This document shows positions 1 through 8,492 of a stretch of 64,000 bases of DNA, piece by piece (the first letter of the stretch is position 1; each line of letters starts with the position of its first letter). The notes under the pieces were generated by a model. It made no database searches, was not told the DNA's origin, and saw nothing but the letters and a program-made list of their open reading frames with translations. Origin of the DNA: Ureibacillus massiliensis 4400831 = CIP 108448 = CCUG 49529 (GTDB lineage Bacteria; Bacillota; Bacilli; Bacillales_A; Planococcaceae); the NCBI RefSeq assembly GCF_000772965.1, contig NZ_JPVQ01000001.1, positions 1 through 64,000 on the forward strand, written 5' to 3'. Position numbers and translations under genes: made by a program.

Positions 1-206
1 TTTGGTTCATTTCACCCAGAAAAATTGTTATTTATTCCGAGACTCTATTAATGTGTCATATAAGAATGGTAATTATTCAATTTACAAGGGAAACTGAGAA
101 AGAAAAATTAAAAATTGTATCGAACATTAAATGGAACTCATCAACATTCGCTAAATTATGACATCAAAAAAGGATTTTTTTCATAACATAAAGTTGAGGT
201 GAAAAA

Positions 207-644
207 ATGCCAAGAGTTAAGTACCGAGATAAGGATGTTGACCTAATTGCAAGAATGATGCGAGCGGAAGCAGAAGGTGAAGGAAACCAAGGAATGCTTT
301 ATGTTGGTAATGTCATTGTCAATCGTCTCGTAGCAAATTGTTTAGACTTTAGAGATTTAAGATCGATTGAAGATGTTATTTACCAGGTGCAAGGAGGAAA
401 TTATTCGTTCGAAGCAGTTCAAAAAGGAAATCTTTTTTATAGCCCTGCAAGAGCGAATGAACAAAGATTAGCAAGGCAAGTGTTGGATTATTGGAGAGAC
501 CACCCTGGGAAATATGCCCTTTGGTATTTCAATCCATATGCTCCATGCCCTCCAACATGGTACAATCAACCTTTTGCTGGCCAATTTAAAAATCATTGTT
601 ATTATGAACCAGCAGCAGGAACTTGCGAAAGTGTTTACCGTTAA
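207..644 (+). CDS. cwlJ: Spore cortex-lytic cell wall hydrolase CwlJ
   Basis: A 145-residue protein with a single SleB/CwlJ-type hydrolase domain covering nearly its whole length (about residues 10-140). The RAEAEGE stretch at residues 19-25 carries the glutamate expected to be catalytic in this family. There is no signal peptide and no peptidoglycan-binding domain, which separates CwlJ from SleB. CwlJ proteins sit in the spore coat and break down cortex peptidoglycan during germination. The start is ATG behind GAGGTG. A rho-independent terminator follows directly, so the gene is monocistronic. No gerQ partner is adjacent. Its presence marks the host as a spore former (inference from family role). 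Confidence 0.93.
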   Translation: MPRVKYRDKDVDLIARMMRAEAEGEGNQGMLYVGNVIVNRLVANCLDFRDLRSIEDVIYQVQGGNYSFEAVQKGNLFYSPARANEQRLARQVLDYWRDHPGKYALWYFNPYAPCPPTWYNQPFAGQFKNHCYYEPAAGTCESVYR

Positions 645-668
645 CATTGTGAAAATTCTTTAACTAAG

Positions 669-700
669 AGCGTTGATCCAAAAGGGTTGACGCTTTTTTT
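669..700 (+). terminator. Rho-independent terminator of cwlJ
   Basis: An 11-bp stem (669-679 with 684-694, three G-U pairs) and an AAAA loop are followed by a T run, 25 nt after the cwlJ stop. Confidence 0.85.
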
Positions 701-789
701 AATTTCAATAAATAAGAATAAATCAATATATTTGGAATGAAATACTTGGTTATAATAAAATTAAGATGGATAAAAGGGAAGTGTGAGTA

Positions 790-1497
790 ATGGATTTCGA
801 AACGGTAATGGAGGAGCTTGAAGCCCTTGGCAAAGAACGAACGAAAAAAATGTATATGTCAAATGGTGCAAGAGAACCTCTATTTGGTGTAGCGACAGGC
901 GCGATGAAGCCAATCGCAAAGAAAATCAAAATCAATCAACCTTTAGCCGAACAGCTTTATGCGACAGGGAACTACGATGCCATGTACTTTGCGGGAATTA
1001 TTGCAGATCCAAAAGGCATGACAGGGAAAGATTATGATCGTTGGATGGACCAAGCCTATTTTTATATGATATCTGATTATGTGGTAGCAGTAACATTATC
1101 CGAATCAGATATTGCGCAAGAGGTGGCGGACAAATGGATTGCTAGTGGTGAAGAGCTTCCAATGTCAGGAGGGTGGAGTTGTTATTGTTGGCTTTTAGGA
1201 AGTCGTTCAGATGCTGAATTTTCCGAAAGCAAACTTTCCGATATGCTTGACCTTGTAGAAAAAACGATTCATGATGCACCGGAACGTACCAAAGCTTCGA
1301 TGAATAATTTCATATATACAGTAGCGGTATCCTTTGTACCGCTTCATGAAAAAGCACTCGAAACGGCAAAAAATGTTGGGATTGTAGAAGTGAAACGGGA
1401 GAACAAAAAAAACAGTCTCCTAAATCCTTATGAAAGCATTATGAAAGAAGTAGACAAAGGGAGAATTGGTTTTAAACGTAATTATGTAAGATGTTAA
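790..1497 (+). CDS. AlkD-like DNA alkylation repair protein
   Basis: A 235-residue protein resembling the HEAT-repeat DNA alkylation repair family (AlkD superfamily). This family removes or recognises N-alkylated purines in the cytoplasm. Recognisable parts are the N-terminal YGV/FGVATGAMKP-like segment (around residue 36), the MDQAYFYMISDYVV helix and the Trp-rich stretch around residues 120-130. Length is near the family norm. The ATG start follows an AAGGGAAG ribosome site. It stands alone between the cwlJ terminator and a regulator pair, so context gives no extra hint. The family call is fairly safe, but actual glycosylase activity is not established by sequence, since several subfamilies are catalytically weak. 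Confidence 0.8.
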   Translation: MDFETVMEELEALGKERTKKMYMSNGAREPLFGVATGAMKPIAKKIKINQPLAEQLYATGNYDAMYFAGIIADPKGMTGKDYDRWMDQAYFYMISDYVVAVTLSESDIAQEVADKWIASGEELPMSGGWSCYCWLLGSRSDAEFSESKLSDMLDLVEKTIHDAPERTKASMNNFIYTVAVSFVPLHEKALETAKNVGIVEVKRENKKNSLLNPYESIMKEVDKGRIGFKRNYVRC

Positions 1498-1702
1498 TAA
1501 GAGTCAGCTCCTAGGATTCCCACACAATAACATAGTAGGAAGTAAAAAAGTGTTTCTTTGTTTTAAGAAATGCTTTTTATTTTTGCTTAAAAAAGGAATT
1601 GTCAACAAAAAAAATATAATTTTATTCAATAATTATTTATTGAAAAACGATAAAAATCGGTTTATTATCAATAACATAATCAAAACGTGAGGTGTAATTT
1701 AA

Positions 1703-2185
1703 ATGAAAAAAGGCTCAACATGGTTTTTAAAGTTAGCTGTTTTTATTATTGGAGCTCCAATTCTTGCAGCTTGTATCTTTCTGTTACCTTGGATTGCAAA
1801 AGATGTTGCACAAGATGGCTTAGAGTGGGCTTGGGTAATCTATAGTATCCTAATAATTATGTATGTGTCTGCGATTCCATTTTTCATCGCGCTTTATCAG
1901 GCATTTCAGCTTTTAATCTATATCGATAAAAACAAAGCGTTCTCGGAAATATCCGTGACTGCATTAAAAAAGATTAAATACTGTGCTACTACGATCGCAG
2001 GCTTGTATGTCGTTGCCTTACCATTTTTCTATATTTTTGCTGATATAGATGACGCCCCTGGAGTAGTTATCATTGGGATGATGCTTGTTTTTGCTCCGTT
2101 AGTAATCGCAGTCTTTGCTGCAGTCCTACAGAAGCTTTTAAATGAAGCGATTGATATTAAATCTGAAAATGATTTAACGGTCTGA
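1703..2185 (+). CDS. DUF2975 membrane protein
   Basis: A 160-residue integral membrane protein with four predicted hydrophobic segments (roughly residues 10-32, 44-68, 95-115 and 122-145). It matches the DUF2975 pattern of small membrane proteins that are co-encoded with a short XRE regulator. The next gene begins 10 nt after its stop, exactly that arrangement (as in the B. subtilis yoaS/yozG pair). The start is ATG with GAGGTG upstream. Its biochemical role is unknown. The pairing suggests that the membrane protein modulates, or is controlled by, the small DNA-binding partner. Confidence 0.8.
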   Translation: MKKGSTWFLKLAVFIIGAPILAACIFLLPWIAKDVAQDGLEWAWVIYSILIIMYVSAIPFFIALYQAFQLLIYIDKNKAFSEISVTALKKIKYCATTIAGLYVVALPFFYIFADIDDAPGVVIIGMMLVFAPLVIAVFAAVLQKLLNEAIDIKSENDLTV

Positions 2186-2195
2186 GGTGAAAACA

Positions 2196-2414
2196 ATGGC
2201 GATAATAGTAAACATTGATGTCATGCTGGCAAAAAGAAAAATGAGTGTAACAGAATTAACTGAGAAAGTTGGAATTACAATGGCGAACCTTTCAATATTA
2301 AAGAATGGCAAAGCAAAGGCAATTCGATTTTCCACTTTGGAGGCAATTTGTAAGGCGTTAGAATGTCAACCAGGAGATATTTTAGAATACCGAAATGATG
2401 ATACACAAGAGTAA
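2196..2414 (+). CDS. Small XRE-family regulator, YozG-like
   Basis: A 72-residue helix-turn-helix protein consisting of little more than the HTH (the segment from MLAKRKMSVTELTEKVG through ITMANLSILKNGKAKAIRF). It closely resembles YozG-type regulators that accompany DUF2975 proteins. I chose the ATG at 2196 because AGGTG lies 6 nt upstream. The GTG at 2187 would overlap that ribosome site. It is co-transcribed with the preceding membrane protein. Targets are unknown, and autoregulation is a reasonable guess only. Confidence 0.85.
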   Translation: MAIIVNIDVMLAKRKMSVTELTEKVGITMANLSILKNGKAKAIRFSTLEAICKALECQPGDILEYRNDDTQE

Positions 2415-2474
2415 TTGTGAATTTCTCTAGATTAAAAGTGAAAACAAAAAATAAAACGAATAGGAGAGGTTTGT

Positions 2475-2678
2475 GTGGGATTCTATTACTTATTATTACT
2501 ACTGATAGGAATTGTACTTCTTGTAGTAGGAGGAGGAGCACTTTGGAAAGGTGTATCTTGGTCAGTTAAAACAATCCTCCTTTTGTTTATTGTAGGTATT
2601 CTTTGTATTGGATTGGCTATCTTTCTGTTAACGCCAGGTAGTTCTGATTTAATTGCTGAATTATTGAAATGGAATTAA
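2475..2678 (+). CDS. Small two-helix membrane protein, unknown
   Basis: A 67-residue protein made almost entirely of two hydrophobic helices (about residues 2-24 and 33-53), joined by a short loop containing WKGVSWSVK. It starts with GTG behind AGGAGAGG. It follows the DUF2975/XRE pair by 60 nt on the same strand and may belong to that operon. I do not recognise a family. The clear ribosome site and clean membrane topology make it likely real, but no function can be assigned. Confidence 0.6.
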   Translation: MGFYYLLLLLIGIVLLVVGGGALWKGVSWSVKTILLLFIVGILCIGLAIFLLTPGSSDLIAELLKWN

Positions 2679-2823
2679 TTTGGCTTTTGTATAAGCGATT
2701 TCTAAAGATGATGAGGGAATCCACGCTTTTATGTGCGGCTTCCTGAAAATTATAAACTAAATCGAAAATTCACTAGTTCGTAATTAAATCAAATCAAGCA
2801 CTTTCAAATTGGAGGTCATATAA

Positions 2824-3000
2824 TTGAGTTTAATTATTCCTAAATGTATGAAATGTGGTAAGGAAATTAAAGATGATGAGGAAGTATTGGTTCAAATAAG
2901 ATATCCAAAACGAAAAGGTTTTACCGAAATCAAAGCCTTTTTAAGTTTAGAGGGGAAATTTATCTGTAAAGAATGTTCGACTAAAATGAATCTTAACTAA
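2824..3000 (+). CDS. 58-residue zinc-ribbon protein, TTG start
   Basis: A short reading frame from TTG at 2824 to TAA at 3000, with a strong GGAGGT ribosome site 7 nt upstream. The product has two CxxC knuckles about 37 residues apart (CMKCG near residue 8 and CKEC near residue 48). They frame a basic central segment with PKRKGF. This is the layout of a small treble-clef or zinc-ribbon protein. It is preceded by about 145 nt of non-coding DNA and followed at once by a bidirectional terminator. Function is unknown; a metal-stabilised fold is inferred from the cysteines. Confidence 0.7.
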   Translation: MSLIIPKCMKCGKEIKDDEEVLVQIRYPKRKGFTEIKAFLSLEGKFICKECSTKMNLN

Positions 3001-3011
3001 CACCAGAAAAA

Positions 3012-3036
3012 AGGAGAATTCGATCTGAATTCTCCT
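3012..3036. terminator. Bidirectional terminator hairpin
   Basis: A perfect 10-bp inverted repeat (3012-3021 with 3027-3036, 5-nt loop). It has A-rich DNA on the left and TAATTTATT on the right, between the convergent zinc-ribbon and binding-protein genes. Confidence 0.75.
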
Positions 3037-3052
3037 AATTTATTATCTCCAA

Positions 3053-3964
3053 TTATTCTTTTGGTTGTAAGTCTTCAATTGAATCGATGTCCATATATGC
3101 AGGGACAACAAGTCCATTTTTCCCGCCAGTTAAATTAGGTCCTAAATCAACAATTTCTTCCTTGTACTCTTCATAGAAAGATCCGTGTGTTGTAGGTAAC
3201 CATGGTGCAAGGGAAGCATCGCCTTTGCCAGTTGCAATAGCTTGGAACATAATAACTGGATCTACAGGTGTTAGTGTAACATTGTAGCCTTGTTGTACTA
3301 ATACTTCATACATTACTTGCGCTGTAGCACGTTCTGTATCCCATGGAGTTAAAACTAATTCGATATCTTTTCCATCCACCTTTTCAGTACCTTCAATCCA
3401 TTCATTTACTTTTTCTGGATTCGCTTCAACCCAATTTTTTGCGGCTTCTTCCATTGAGATTTCTTGAGCGGCTAACACAATAGATTCGATATCTTCCAAT
3501 TCCCAATGAAAAGTATCAAGTATTTTATAAGCGTTCGGCATGTCTTCCTCTAATCCTTTTCTTGCAATGGTTTGAATGTTTTCCACTCCACCAAAAGCGC
3601 CTTTTGGGTCTTCAAGGAATTTCAAATCATATGCGGCGAATTTCCAGTGAGGGCTCCAACCAGATATAATAATAGGTTCCTCGTTCTTAATAGCGTCATC
3701 TAGTGCGGCAAGCATACCTACAGTAGAGCTTTCTTCAAGCTCCCAGCCTTCTAAATTATCATAGGCTTCTAATGTGTCTTTTGTAAGTTGGGTTAATCCT
3801 GCACCTGGTTCAACACCAGTAATCGTATAGTCCAAAGCTTCACTTAAACTAGGCTTTTCATCCTCTTGAACGTTTTGTTGAGCACTTTCGTCGTTACCGC
3901 AACCAGCTAGTAGTAAAGAAATGGACAGACCAAGTGTTATCCCTTTTAATTTTAAATTATTCAA
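3053..3964 (-). CDS. Glycine betaine/proline-type ABC substrate-binding lipoprotein
   Basis: A 303-residue OpuAC/ProX-family substrate-binding protein. A lipobox (LLLAGC, Cys22) follows a short basic signal, so it should be a membrane-anchored lipoprotein. The mature part contains segments typical of the family: the SGWSPHWKFAAYDLKFLEDP region near residue 100 and TPWDTERA near 207. Such proteins capture quaternary amines (glycine betaine, carnitine, choline) for an ATP-driven importer in osmoprotection. No permease or ATPase gene is next to it, so it is an orphan that may serve a transporter encoded elsewhere. The ligand is not predictable from this sequence alone. Confidence 0.88.
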   Translation of the reverse strand: MNNLKLKGITLGLSISLLLAGCGNDESAQQNVQEDEKPSLSEALDYTITGVEPGAGLTQLTKDTLEAYDNLEGWELEESSTVGMLAALDDAIKNEEPIIISGWSPHWKFAAYDLKFLEDPKGAFGGVENIQTIARKGLEEDMPNAYKILDTFHWELEDIESIVLAAQEISMEEAAKNWVEANPEKVNEWIEGTEKVDGKDIELVLTPWDTERATAQVMYEVLVQQGYNVTLTPVDPVIMFQAIATGKGDASLAPWLPTTHGSFYEEYKEEIVDLGPNLTGGKNGLVVPAYMDIDSIEDLQPKE

Positions 3965-4463
3965 GCTTTCATCCCCTTAAAATAAAGAGCAATCCACAAA
4001 ACCCTTTACAAATTTATTACTCTATCGAACAACAGTAATATATTATTAAGGTTAACATCATACTTTAATGTATTTCAAATTAGGTATTTAGTCATGGGGA
4101 TGAAAAGTTTTATAAATATGTGCTACAGAAAGGACCTTTAATTAATACTGTATTAATTTAGAAGAAATGGTTGACCGCGTACCAATGTAGGTGACATTAG
4201 AATACTATTAATGGGAGTGATAAATTTATATTAAATAAAAGATATTAAAAGTCAAAAAAACATTAAAAATAATACGATTTATAGATATAAATACATTGAT
4301 TCGCAACTTTAAAATGAATCGATTTACATATACCTATCGAGTGGGATATAAAGCTTCTATGATGATTTATTTCCCCTTAATTTTTAAATGAATCGAAAAA
4401 TCAACCAACAAAACAAGAAAACAGAGTCGCTTAATCAAGGATTAAAACAACTCTGGATACTCT
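3965..4463. other. Intergenic region, nothing coding recognised
   Basis: About 500 nt of AT-rich DNA between two minus-strand genes. It must hold the promoter of the binding-lipoprotein gene. I see no convincing gene, repeat or strong terminator. A plus-strand frame starting at 4388 runs antisense into the dehydrogenase gene and is not credible. Confidence 0.5.
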
Positions 4464-5618
4464 TTATGAAACTGCTGAAGATTTTGAAAGGGATTGGTAA
4501 AATACTTTTAATGAAGAGGGGGTCATTTCAATCGGATTGTTTTGCATATTTGGTGCGAAACTATTTGCGACAAGATTATCAAGCAGCTCTTCTGAAGTAA
4601 CACCTGCATCCTCTAATGTCATACATAAGTCCATTTCTTTCTTCATAAAATCGATGAAATCCGCTAAAACATTACCATCCTCGAATCCACAGCGTTTACT
4701 AAAATCCTGAAGACGAGTGCTAACGTACGGATCATCACTTTGGCTATTTAATCGCCAAAATGCAGCAAGTGTAAAGGCGCATGCTTCACCATGTGTGATG
4801 CCGAAATCTTGTGTTAGTGGGTAAGAACAGGCGTGAGCGGCTGCTGTCTGTGTTAGATTAAATGCAAATCCAGCAGTAACAGAGGCTAAACTCATATTCA
4901 CTCGAGCTTCAATATTATTTGGATCCTTATAGGCTGTTAAAAGATTCTCAAAAACTAATTTTGCCGCTTTTTCTGCAGCCATATCTGTATATGGTTGATG
5001 CTTCTTGCCATAAAAGGCTTCCAATGAATGGGCTAATACATCAATTCCACTTGTAGCTGTTACATGAGGAGGACAGCTGTATGTCAATTCTGGATCAATT
5101 ATTGCGTACTTTGCATACAAATATTTGCTACCTAGAGGAGCTTTAATTCCTTTATCTGTATCCGTTAAAACAGACACTGCTGTAATTTCACTGGCGGTAC
5201 CAGAAGTTGTTGGGATGGCAATTAAAGGAATCCCTGAGTGATCGATAGTTTTTTTCTTGTAGAAATAGATGCTTGTTGAATCTTCCGTATTTGCTACAAA
5301 GCAAGCAACCTTTGCGCAATCTAAAATACTGCCGCCACCAATTGCTACTGCAAAATCATATTTATTGCTACGAAGAATATCAGCGCAATCATCTGTATTC
5401 TTTAACGTAGGATTTGGCTGAATATCAGAAAAAATCTCTTGCAGCTTCCCATTTGAAGCTGCTACTATTTGCGCTGCCACACCGTTTTTTACCATAGAAG
5501 GTGTGCTAATTAACAATCCTTTTTCAAAGCCAAATTGATCAATAATTTCAGGTAGCTTCTTTAATTTCCCTATACCAAAATCAATTGGTACCGGCTGTTC
5601 GTAATAAAATCCTTCCAC
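4464..5618 (-). CDS. Iron-containing alcohol dehydrogenase (probable malonic semialdehyde reductase)
   Basis: A 384-residue group III (Fe-dependent) alcohol dehydrogenase. The NAD(P)-binding signature AIGGGSILDCAK is near residue 93, followed by IPTTSGTASE and the metal-ligand segments DVLAHSLEAF and HGEACAF. Its gene lies 14 nt downstream of the class III aminotransferase and is clearly co-transcribed with it. In this pyrimidine-degradation context the natural job would be reduction of malonic semialdehyde to 3-hydroxypropionate. A bacterial extended reductive pyrimidine pathway with such an enzyme (called PydE) has been described. Family membership is certain; the specific substrate is inferred from neighbours. 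Phosphonoacetaldehyde or other short semialdehyde reduction is the main alternative. Confidence 0.88.
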   Translation of the reverse strand: MEGFYYEQPVPIDFGIGKLKKLPEIIDQFGFEKGLLISTPSMVKNGVAAQIVAASNGKLQEIFSDIQPNPTLKNTDDCADILRSNKYDFAVAIGGGSILDCAKVACFVANTEDSTSIYFYKKKTIDHSGIPLIAIPTTSGTASEITAVSVLTDTDKGIKAPLGSKYLYAKYAIIDPELTYSCPPHVTATSGIDVLAHSLEAFYGKKHQPYTDMAAEKAAKLVFENLLTAYKDPNNIEARVNMSLASVTAGFAFNLTQTAAAHACSYPLTQDFGITHGEACAFTLAAFWRLNSQSDDPYVSTRLQDFSKRCGFEDGNVLADFIDFMKKEMDLCMTLEDAGVTSEELLDNLVANSFAPNMQNNPIEMTPSSLKVFYQSLSKSSAVS

Positions 5619-5632
5619 TTAAAGTAACCTCC

Positions 5633-6994
5633 TTACACAGATAGCGTTTCTTCTGGGAATAATCCTTCTTTTTCAAATTGCTTTAACGTACTTTCAAAAA
5701 TGTCCATAGCTTCATTAATTTGTTCCTCAGTAATGATGAGTGGGGGAGCGATGATCACCGTCGATTCATGAGAATAAGTATAAAAACCATTCGCACTTAA
5801 CATCGATATAAATTTATTCATAAGTCCAACAGGGTCCTTCCCATAGTCAAGGCCATATTGAATAATTGGCTCCTTTGTTGCCTTATCCTTCACAAGCTCT
5901 ACCCCTGCAAATAAACCAATTGAACGAATCTCGCCAATAGAAGGGAAGGTTAATAATTTCTCAAGACGTTGTTTTAAAAGAATGCCCATTTTTTCAGCGT
6001 TTTCAAAGATATTTTCTTCCTCATAAACTTCTAAATTGGCAACTCCGATTTGCGTACACATTGTATGACCGCTATAAGTAAGTCCAGTCATTAATACATT
6101 TTCATCAAAGAAACGTGAAATGTCTTCGCTAATAATAACACCGCCGAGTGGTGCGTAACCAGAAGTTACCCCTTTAGCAAAGGTCATAATATCTGGTTTA
6201 AAATCGTAATGATCCACAGCAAACCCTTTACCTGTACGACCAAATCCTGTCATAACTTCATCACAAATCATTAAAATGCCAAACTCATCGCAAAGGGCAC
6301 GCACACCTTCAAGATAGCCTTTAGGAGGAATTAACACACCGTTACTTCCTGGAATAGGCTCGATAAAGATTGCTGCAATCGTATCAGAACCTTCATATAA
6401 AATTTGATTGCGTAGTTTTCCTAAGTAATAAGCTGTTGCCGCCTCTTCTGAATCAAAATCAATGACTTCACGATAAAGGTAAGGTACTTCAAATTTAACA
6501 AACCCTGGTAAACCAGGCTCAGCAGCAAAACGACGACTTTCTCCTGTTAAATTACCAGCCCCAAAGGTAGCTCCGTGATAGGAACGGTAGCGAGAAAAAA
6601 TCTTGTAACGGCCTGAAACCATTCGCGCGATTTTAACTGCATGATCATTGGCTTCGGCACCGCCAGAAGTATAAAAGACCTTTGCCATGTTAGAAGGGGC
6701 TAGTTCGATAATCCTCTGAGATAAATCAGATTTAGGCTTCGTTGCAAATGAAGGTCCAGCAAGAGGGTATGTGCCGATTTCTTGAAAGGCTTTTAAAACT
6801 TTCGGATGCTGATGACCCACATTGACATAAACAAGCTGTGAGCTCATGTCAAAATAACGATTACCTGCATCATCCCAAAAACAAACACCTTCTGCCTTTG
6901 CTATAACCTTTGGATTGAAACTTCCTTGTTTCGCCCAAGAATGTAAAACATATTGCTTATCCTGTTCTTTTATCGATAAATAATCACTCATCAC
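5633..6994 (-). CDS. Class III aminotransferase (probable beta-alanine transaminase)
   Basis: A 453-residue PLP-dependent class III (omega) aminotransferase. The PLP-binding lysine lies in FAKGVTSGYAPLGG (around K274). The YTSGGAEAND segment and the ICDEVMTGFGRTG segment, with the Asp that contacts the PLP ring, are intact. Length is normal for beta-alanine or taurine:pyruvate transaminases. It is first in a two-gene unit with the Fe-alcohol dehydrogenase, starting at ATG behind GGAGAG. Encoded next to all enzymes that turn uracil into beta-alanine, it most likely moves the amino group of beta-alanine to a keto acid, giving malonic semialdehyde. A perfect palindrome about 90 nt upstream is a candidate regulator site. 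Confidence 0.88.
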   Translation of the reverse strand: MMSDYLSIKEQDKQYVLHSWAKQGSFNPKVIAKAEGVCFWDDAGNRYFDMSSQLVYVNVGHQHPKVLKAFQEIGTYPLAGPSFATKPKSDLSQRIIELAPSNMAKVFYTSGGAEANDHAVKIARMVSGRYKIFSRYRSYHGATFGAGNLTGESRRFAAEPGLPGFVKFEVPYLYREVIDFDSEEAATAYYLGKLRNQILYEGSDTIAAIFIEPIPGSNGVLIPPKGYLEGVRALCDEFGILMICDEVMTGFGRTGKGFAVDHYDFKPDIMTFAKGVTSGYAPLGGVIISEDISRFFDENVLMTGLTYSGHTMCTQIGVANLEVYEEENIFENAEKMGILLKQRLEKLLTFPSIGEIRSIGLFAGVELVKDKATKEPIIQYGLDYGKDPVGLMNKFISMLSANGFYTYSHESTVIIAPPLIITEEQINEAMDIFESTLKQFEKEGLFPEETLSV

Positions 6995-7082
6995 AAATCT
7001 CTCCTTTTTACTATCGACGATTGCATGAGGTCATCATATCAACAGCGTCCATAGAAAACAATGAATATTCGGACAAATTAAG

Positions 7083-7098
7083 TTGTGCAAATGCACAA
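7083..7098. promoter_or_regulatory. Palindromic operator candidate (PucR box 1)
   Basis: TTGTGCAAATGCACAA is a perfect 7-2-7 inverted repeat. It lies between the pucR-type gene and the aminotransferase gene, 89 nt upstream of the latter. An 11-nt core (GTGCAAATGCA) recurs at 8371-8381 in front of the other arm of the cluster. Confidence 0.6.
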
Positions 7099-7132
7099 GC
7101 ACCATGTCAACATCAGATCTATAAGTCTTGTT

Positions 7133-8320
7133 CTATTTACCCTTTTTTTGATTCATAATATCTTCAATCATAAAGGCAACATTTAAATTTGTTCTCGCAA
7201 AAGTATTATTTAAATCTAAATCTAGTAAAGAAGCTATTTTGTTAATCTTATACGTAACAGTATTTCTATGAATAAAAAGGCGTTTACTAATTTTATTTGC
7301 ACTGCCATTTTCCTCAAGAAAAATACGCAAAAATTCTACAAAGTCCGTATTGTGTAATTGATCATATAAATAAAGGGGACCAAGCATGTCCTGATGAAAA
7401 GTTTTAATAATAGATTGGTCTGGAACATTCATAATAATTTTGTAGGTTCCGATTTCTTTATACTTTTGAATAAAAGGATTTTTATGTTGTTTGACTAAAT
7501 GAATAACCGTTAAAGATTCATCATAACTCTTCGAAACATTTTTTAATTCTGTGTAAAAATTCCCCATTCCAATAATCAGTTCTAATTCTCCGTTTCTTTC
7601 GATGGCCTTGTCGTAAATCTTTTCTACAGTCTTTGAAAAGGGAATATGATTTGTTTTCACTTGAGCGCGGTCAATTAAGAAGATTAGCTGATTATTATGC
7701 TTTAAAGATAAAAAATCATGATAACGGTTTTGAAATTCATAAAGAATAATCTCTGAATATTGAGAGATAGAGTGATTTAAATTTTTTGTTGTGCAAGTAA
7801 TAATCCCTAGTTCGGCTCCTTTCGGAATGCCTCTTTGGAGCAAGTTTTCTTCTATTGAAATACGTGGATGGTCATAGCGAAATATTAAATTGTAAAGAAG
7901 CTTTTGTTCACTTTGTTGTTGGTGTAAGGATGCTTGAGTCATGGAGATTAATTCGATGGTGTTTTTTAATAAATCGGCAACCCGATACTTCCATTCCATC
8001 TGAAATAAGGGGAAATTTATTTCGTTAGCAAATTGAATAATGGAAGGTGGTACATCAGGTATATAAGGGCCAATGTTAATAATAAAACCTGCAACCTTCC
8101 TAGAATATGAATTCCGAATGAGCTGCTCAAGCTGATTTAAATCATTTTTCATTTGAACTCCAGTTGTGACAATCAATTCATTTGGTCTGCAAAATGGAAT
8201 TAAATCGGTACTTTCGATTACATTAATGCCGGAAAGCTTGCGATTTAGGCCGTTTTCACCCGCAATTAACTGAAGATGCTGGAATTCAGGTGCATGAAGA
8301 AGTTCTCTAACTGTTGTCAT
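7133..8320 (-). CDS. PucR-family transcriptional regulator
   Basis: A 395-residue regulator of the PucR/CdaR type. An N-terminal PucR sensory domain (about residues 5-125) begins with a TVRELLHAPEFQHLQLIAG-like stretch. A middle GGDEF-like domain spans roughly 140-280. A C-terminal PucR HTH_30 domain contains LFIHRNTVTYKINKIASLLD at about 345-365. PucR proteins respond to metabolites of purine, allantoin or pyrimidine breakdown and usually activate the adjacent catabolic genes. The gene sits between the two divergent halves of the pyrimidine cluster, so it is the obvious local regulator. Near-identical palindromes flank it on both sides. The effector is unknown. Confidence 0.9.
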   Translation of the reverse strand: MTTVRELLHAPEFQHLQLIAGENGLNRKLSGINVIESTDLIPFCRPNELIVTTGVQMKNDLNQLEQLIRNSYSRKVAGFIINIGPYIPDVPPSIIQFANEINFPLFQMEWKYRVADLLKNTIELISMTQASLHQQQSEQKLLYNLIFRYDHPRISIEENLLQRGIPKGAELGIITCTTKNLNHSISQYSEIILYEFQNRYHDFLSLKHNNQLIFLIDRAQVKTNHIPFSKTVEKIYDKAIERNGELELIIGMGNFYTELKNVSKSYDESLTVIHLVKQHKNPFIQKYKEIGTYKIIMNVPDQSIIKTFHQDMLGPLYLYDQLHNTDFVEFLRIFLEENGSANKISKRLFIHRNTVTYKINKIASLLDLDLNNTFARTNLNVAFMIEDIMNQKKGK

Positions 8321-8368
8321 GAAAAAACTCCCTTCAATAATAGATTGTTAAAATTTATGACATTATGA

Positions 8369-8384
8369 ATGTGCAAATGCATAA
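8369..8384. promoter_or_regulatory. Palindromic operator candidate (PucR box 2)
   Basis: ATGTGCAAATGCATAA matches box 1 (7083-7098) at 14 of 16 positions and shares its 11-nt core. It lies in the divergent promoter region between pucR and the carbamoylase gene, 109 nt before the latter's GTG start. Confidence 0.55.
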
Positions 8385-8492
8385 CAATTTTTATAACAAT
8401 GTCCATATACTGTAAAAACATTATACATTAAAATAACCAAATAAATATTATTATGTTAATTTATTTAACATCAAAATTTGGAGGGGTGTTTT

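Noticed and set aside
4388-4600. Plus-strand 70-codon frame
   Set aside because: It runs antisense over the 3' end of the Fe-alcohol dehydrogenase gene, has no ribosome site and looks like low-complexity noise.
8411-8427. TnrA-type box TGTAAAAACATTATACA before the carbamoylase gene
   Set aside because: It misses one fixed core position and two others in the extended consensus; weak in such AT-rich DNA.
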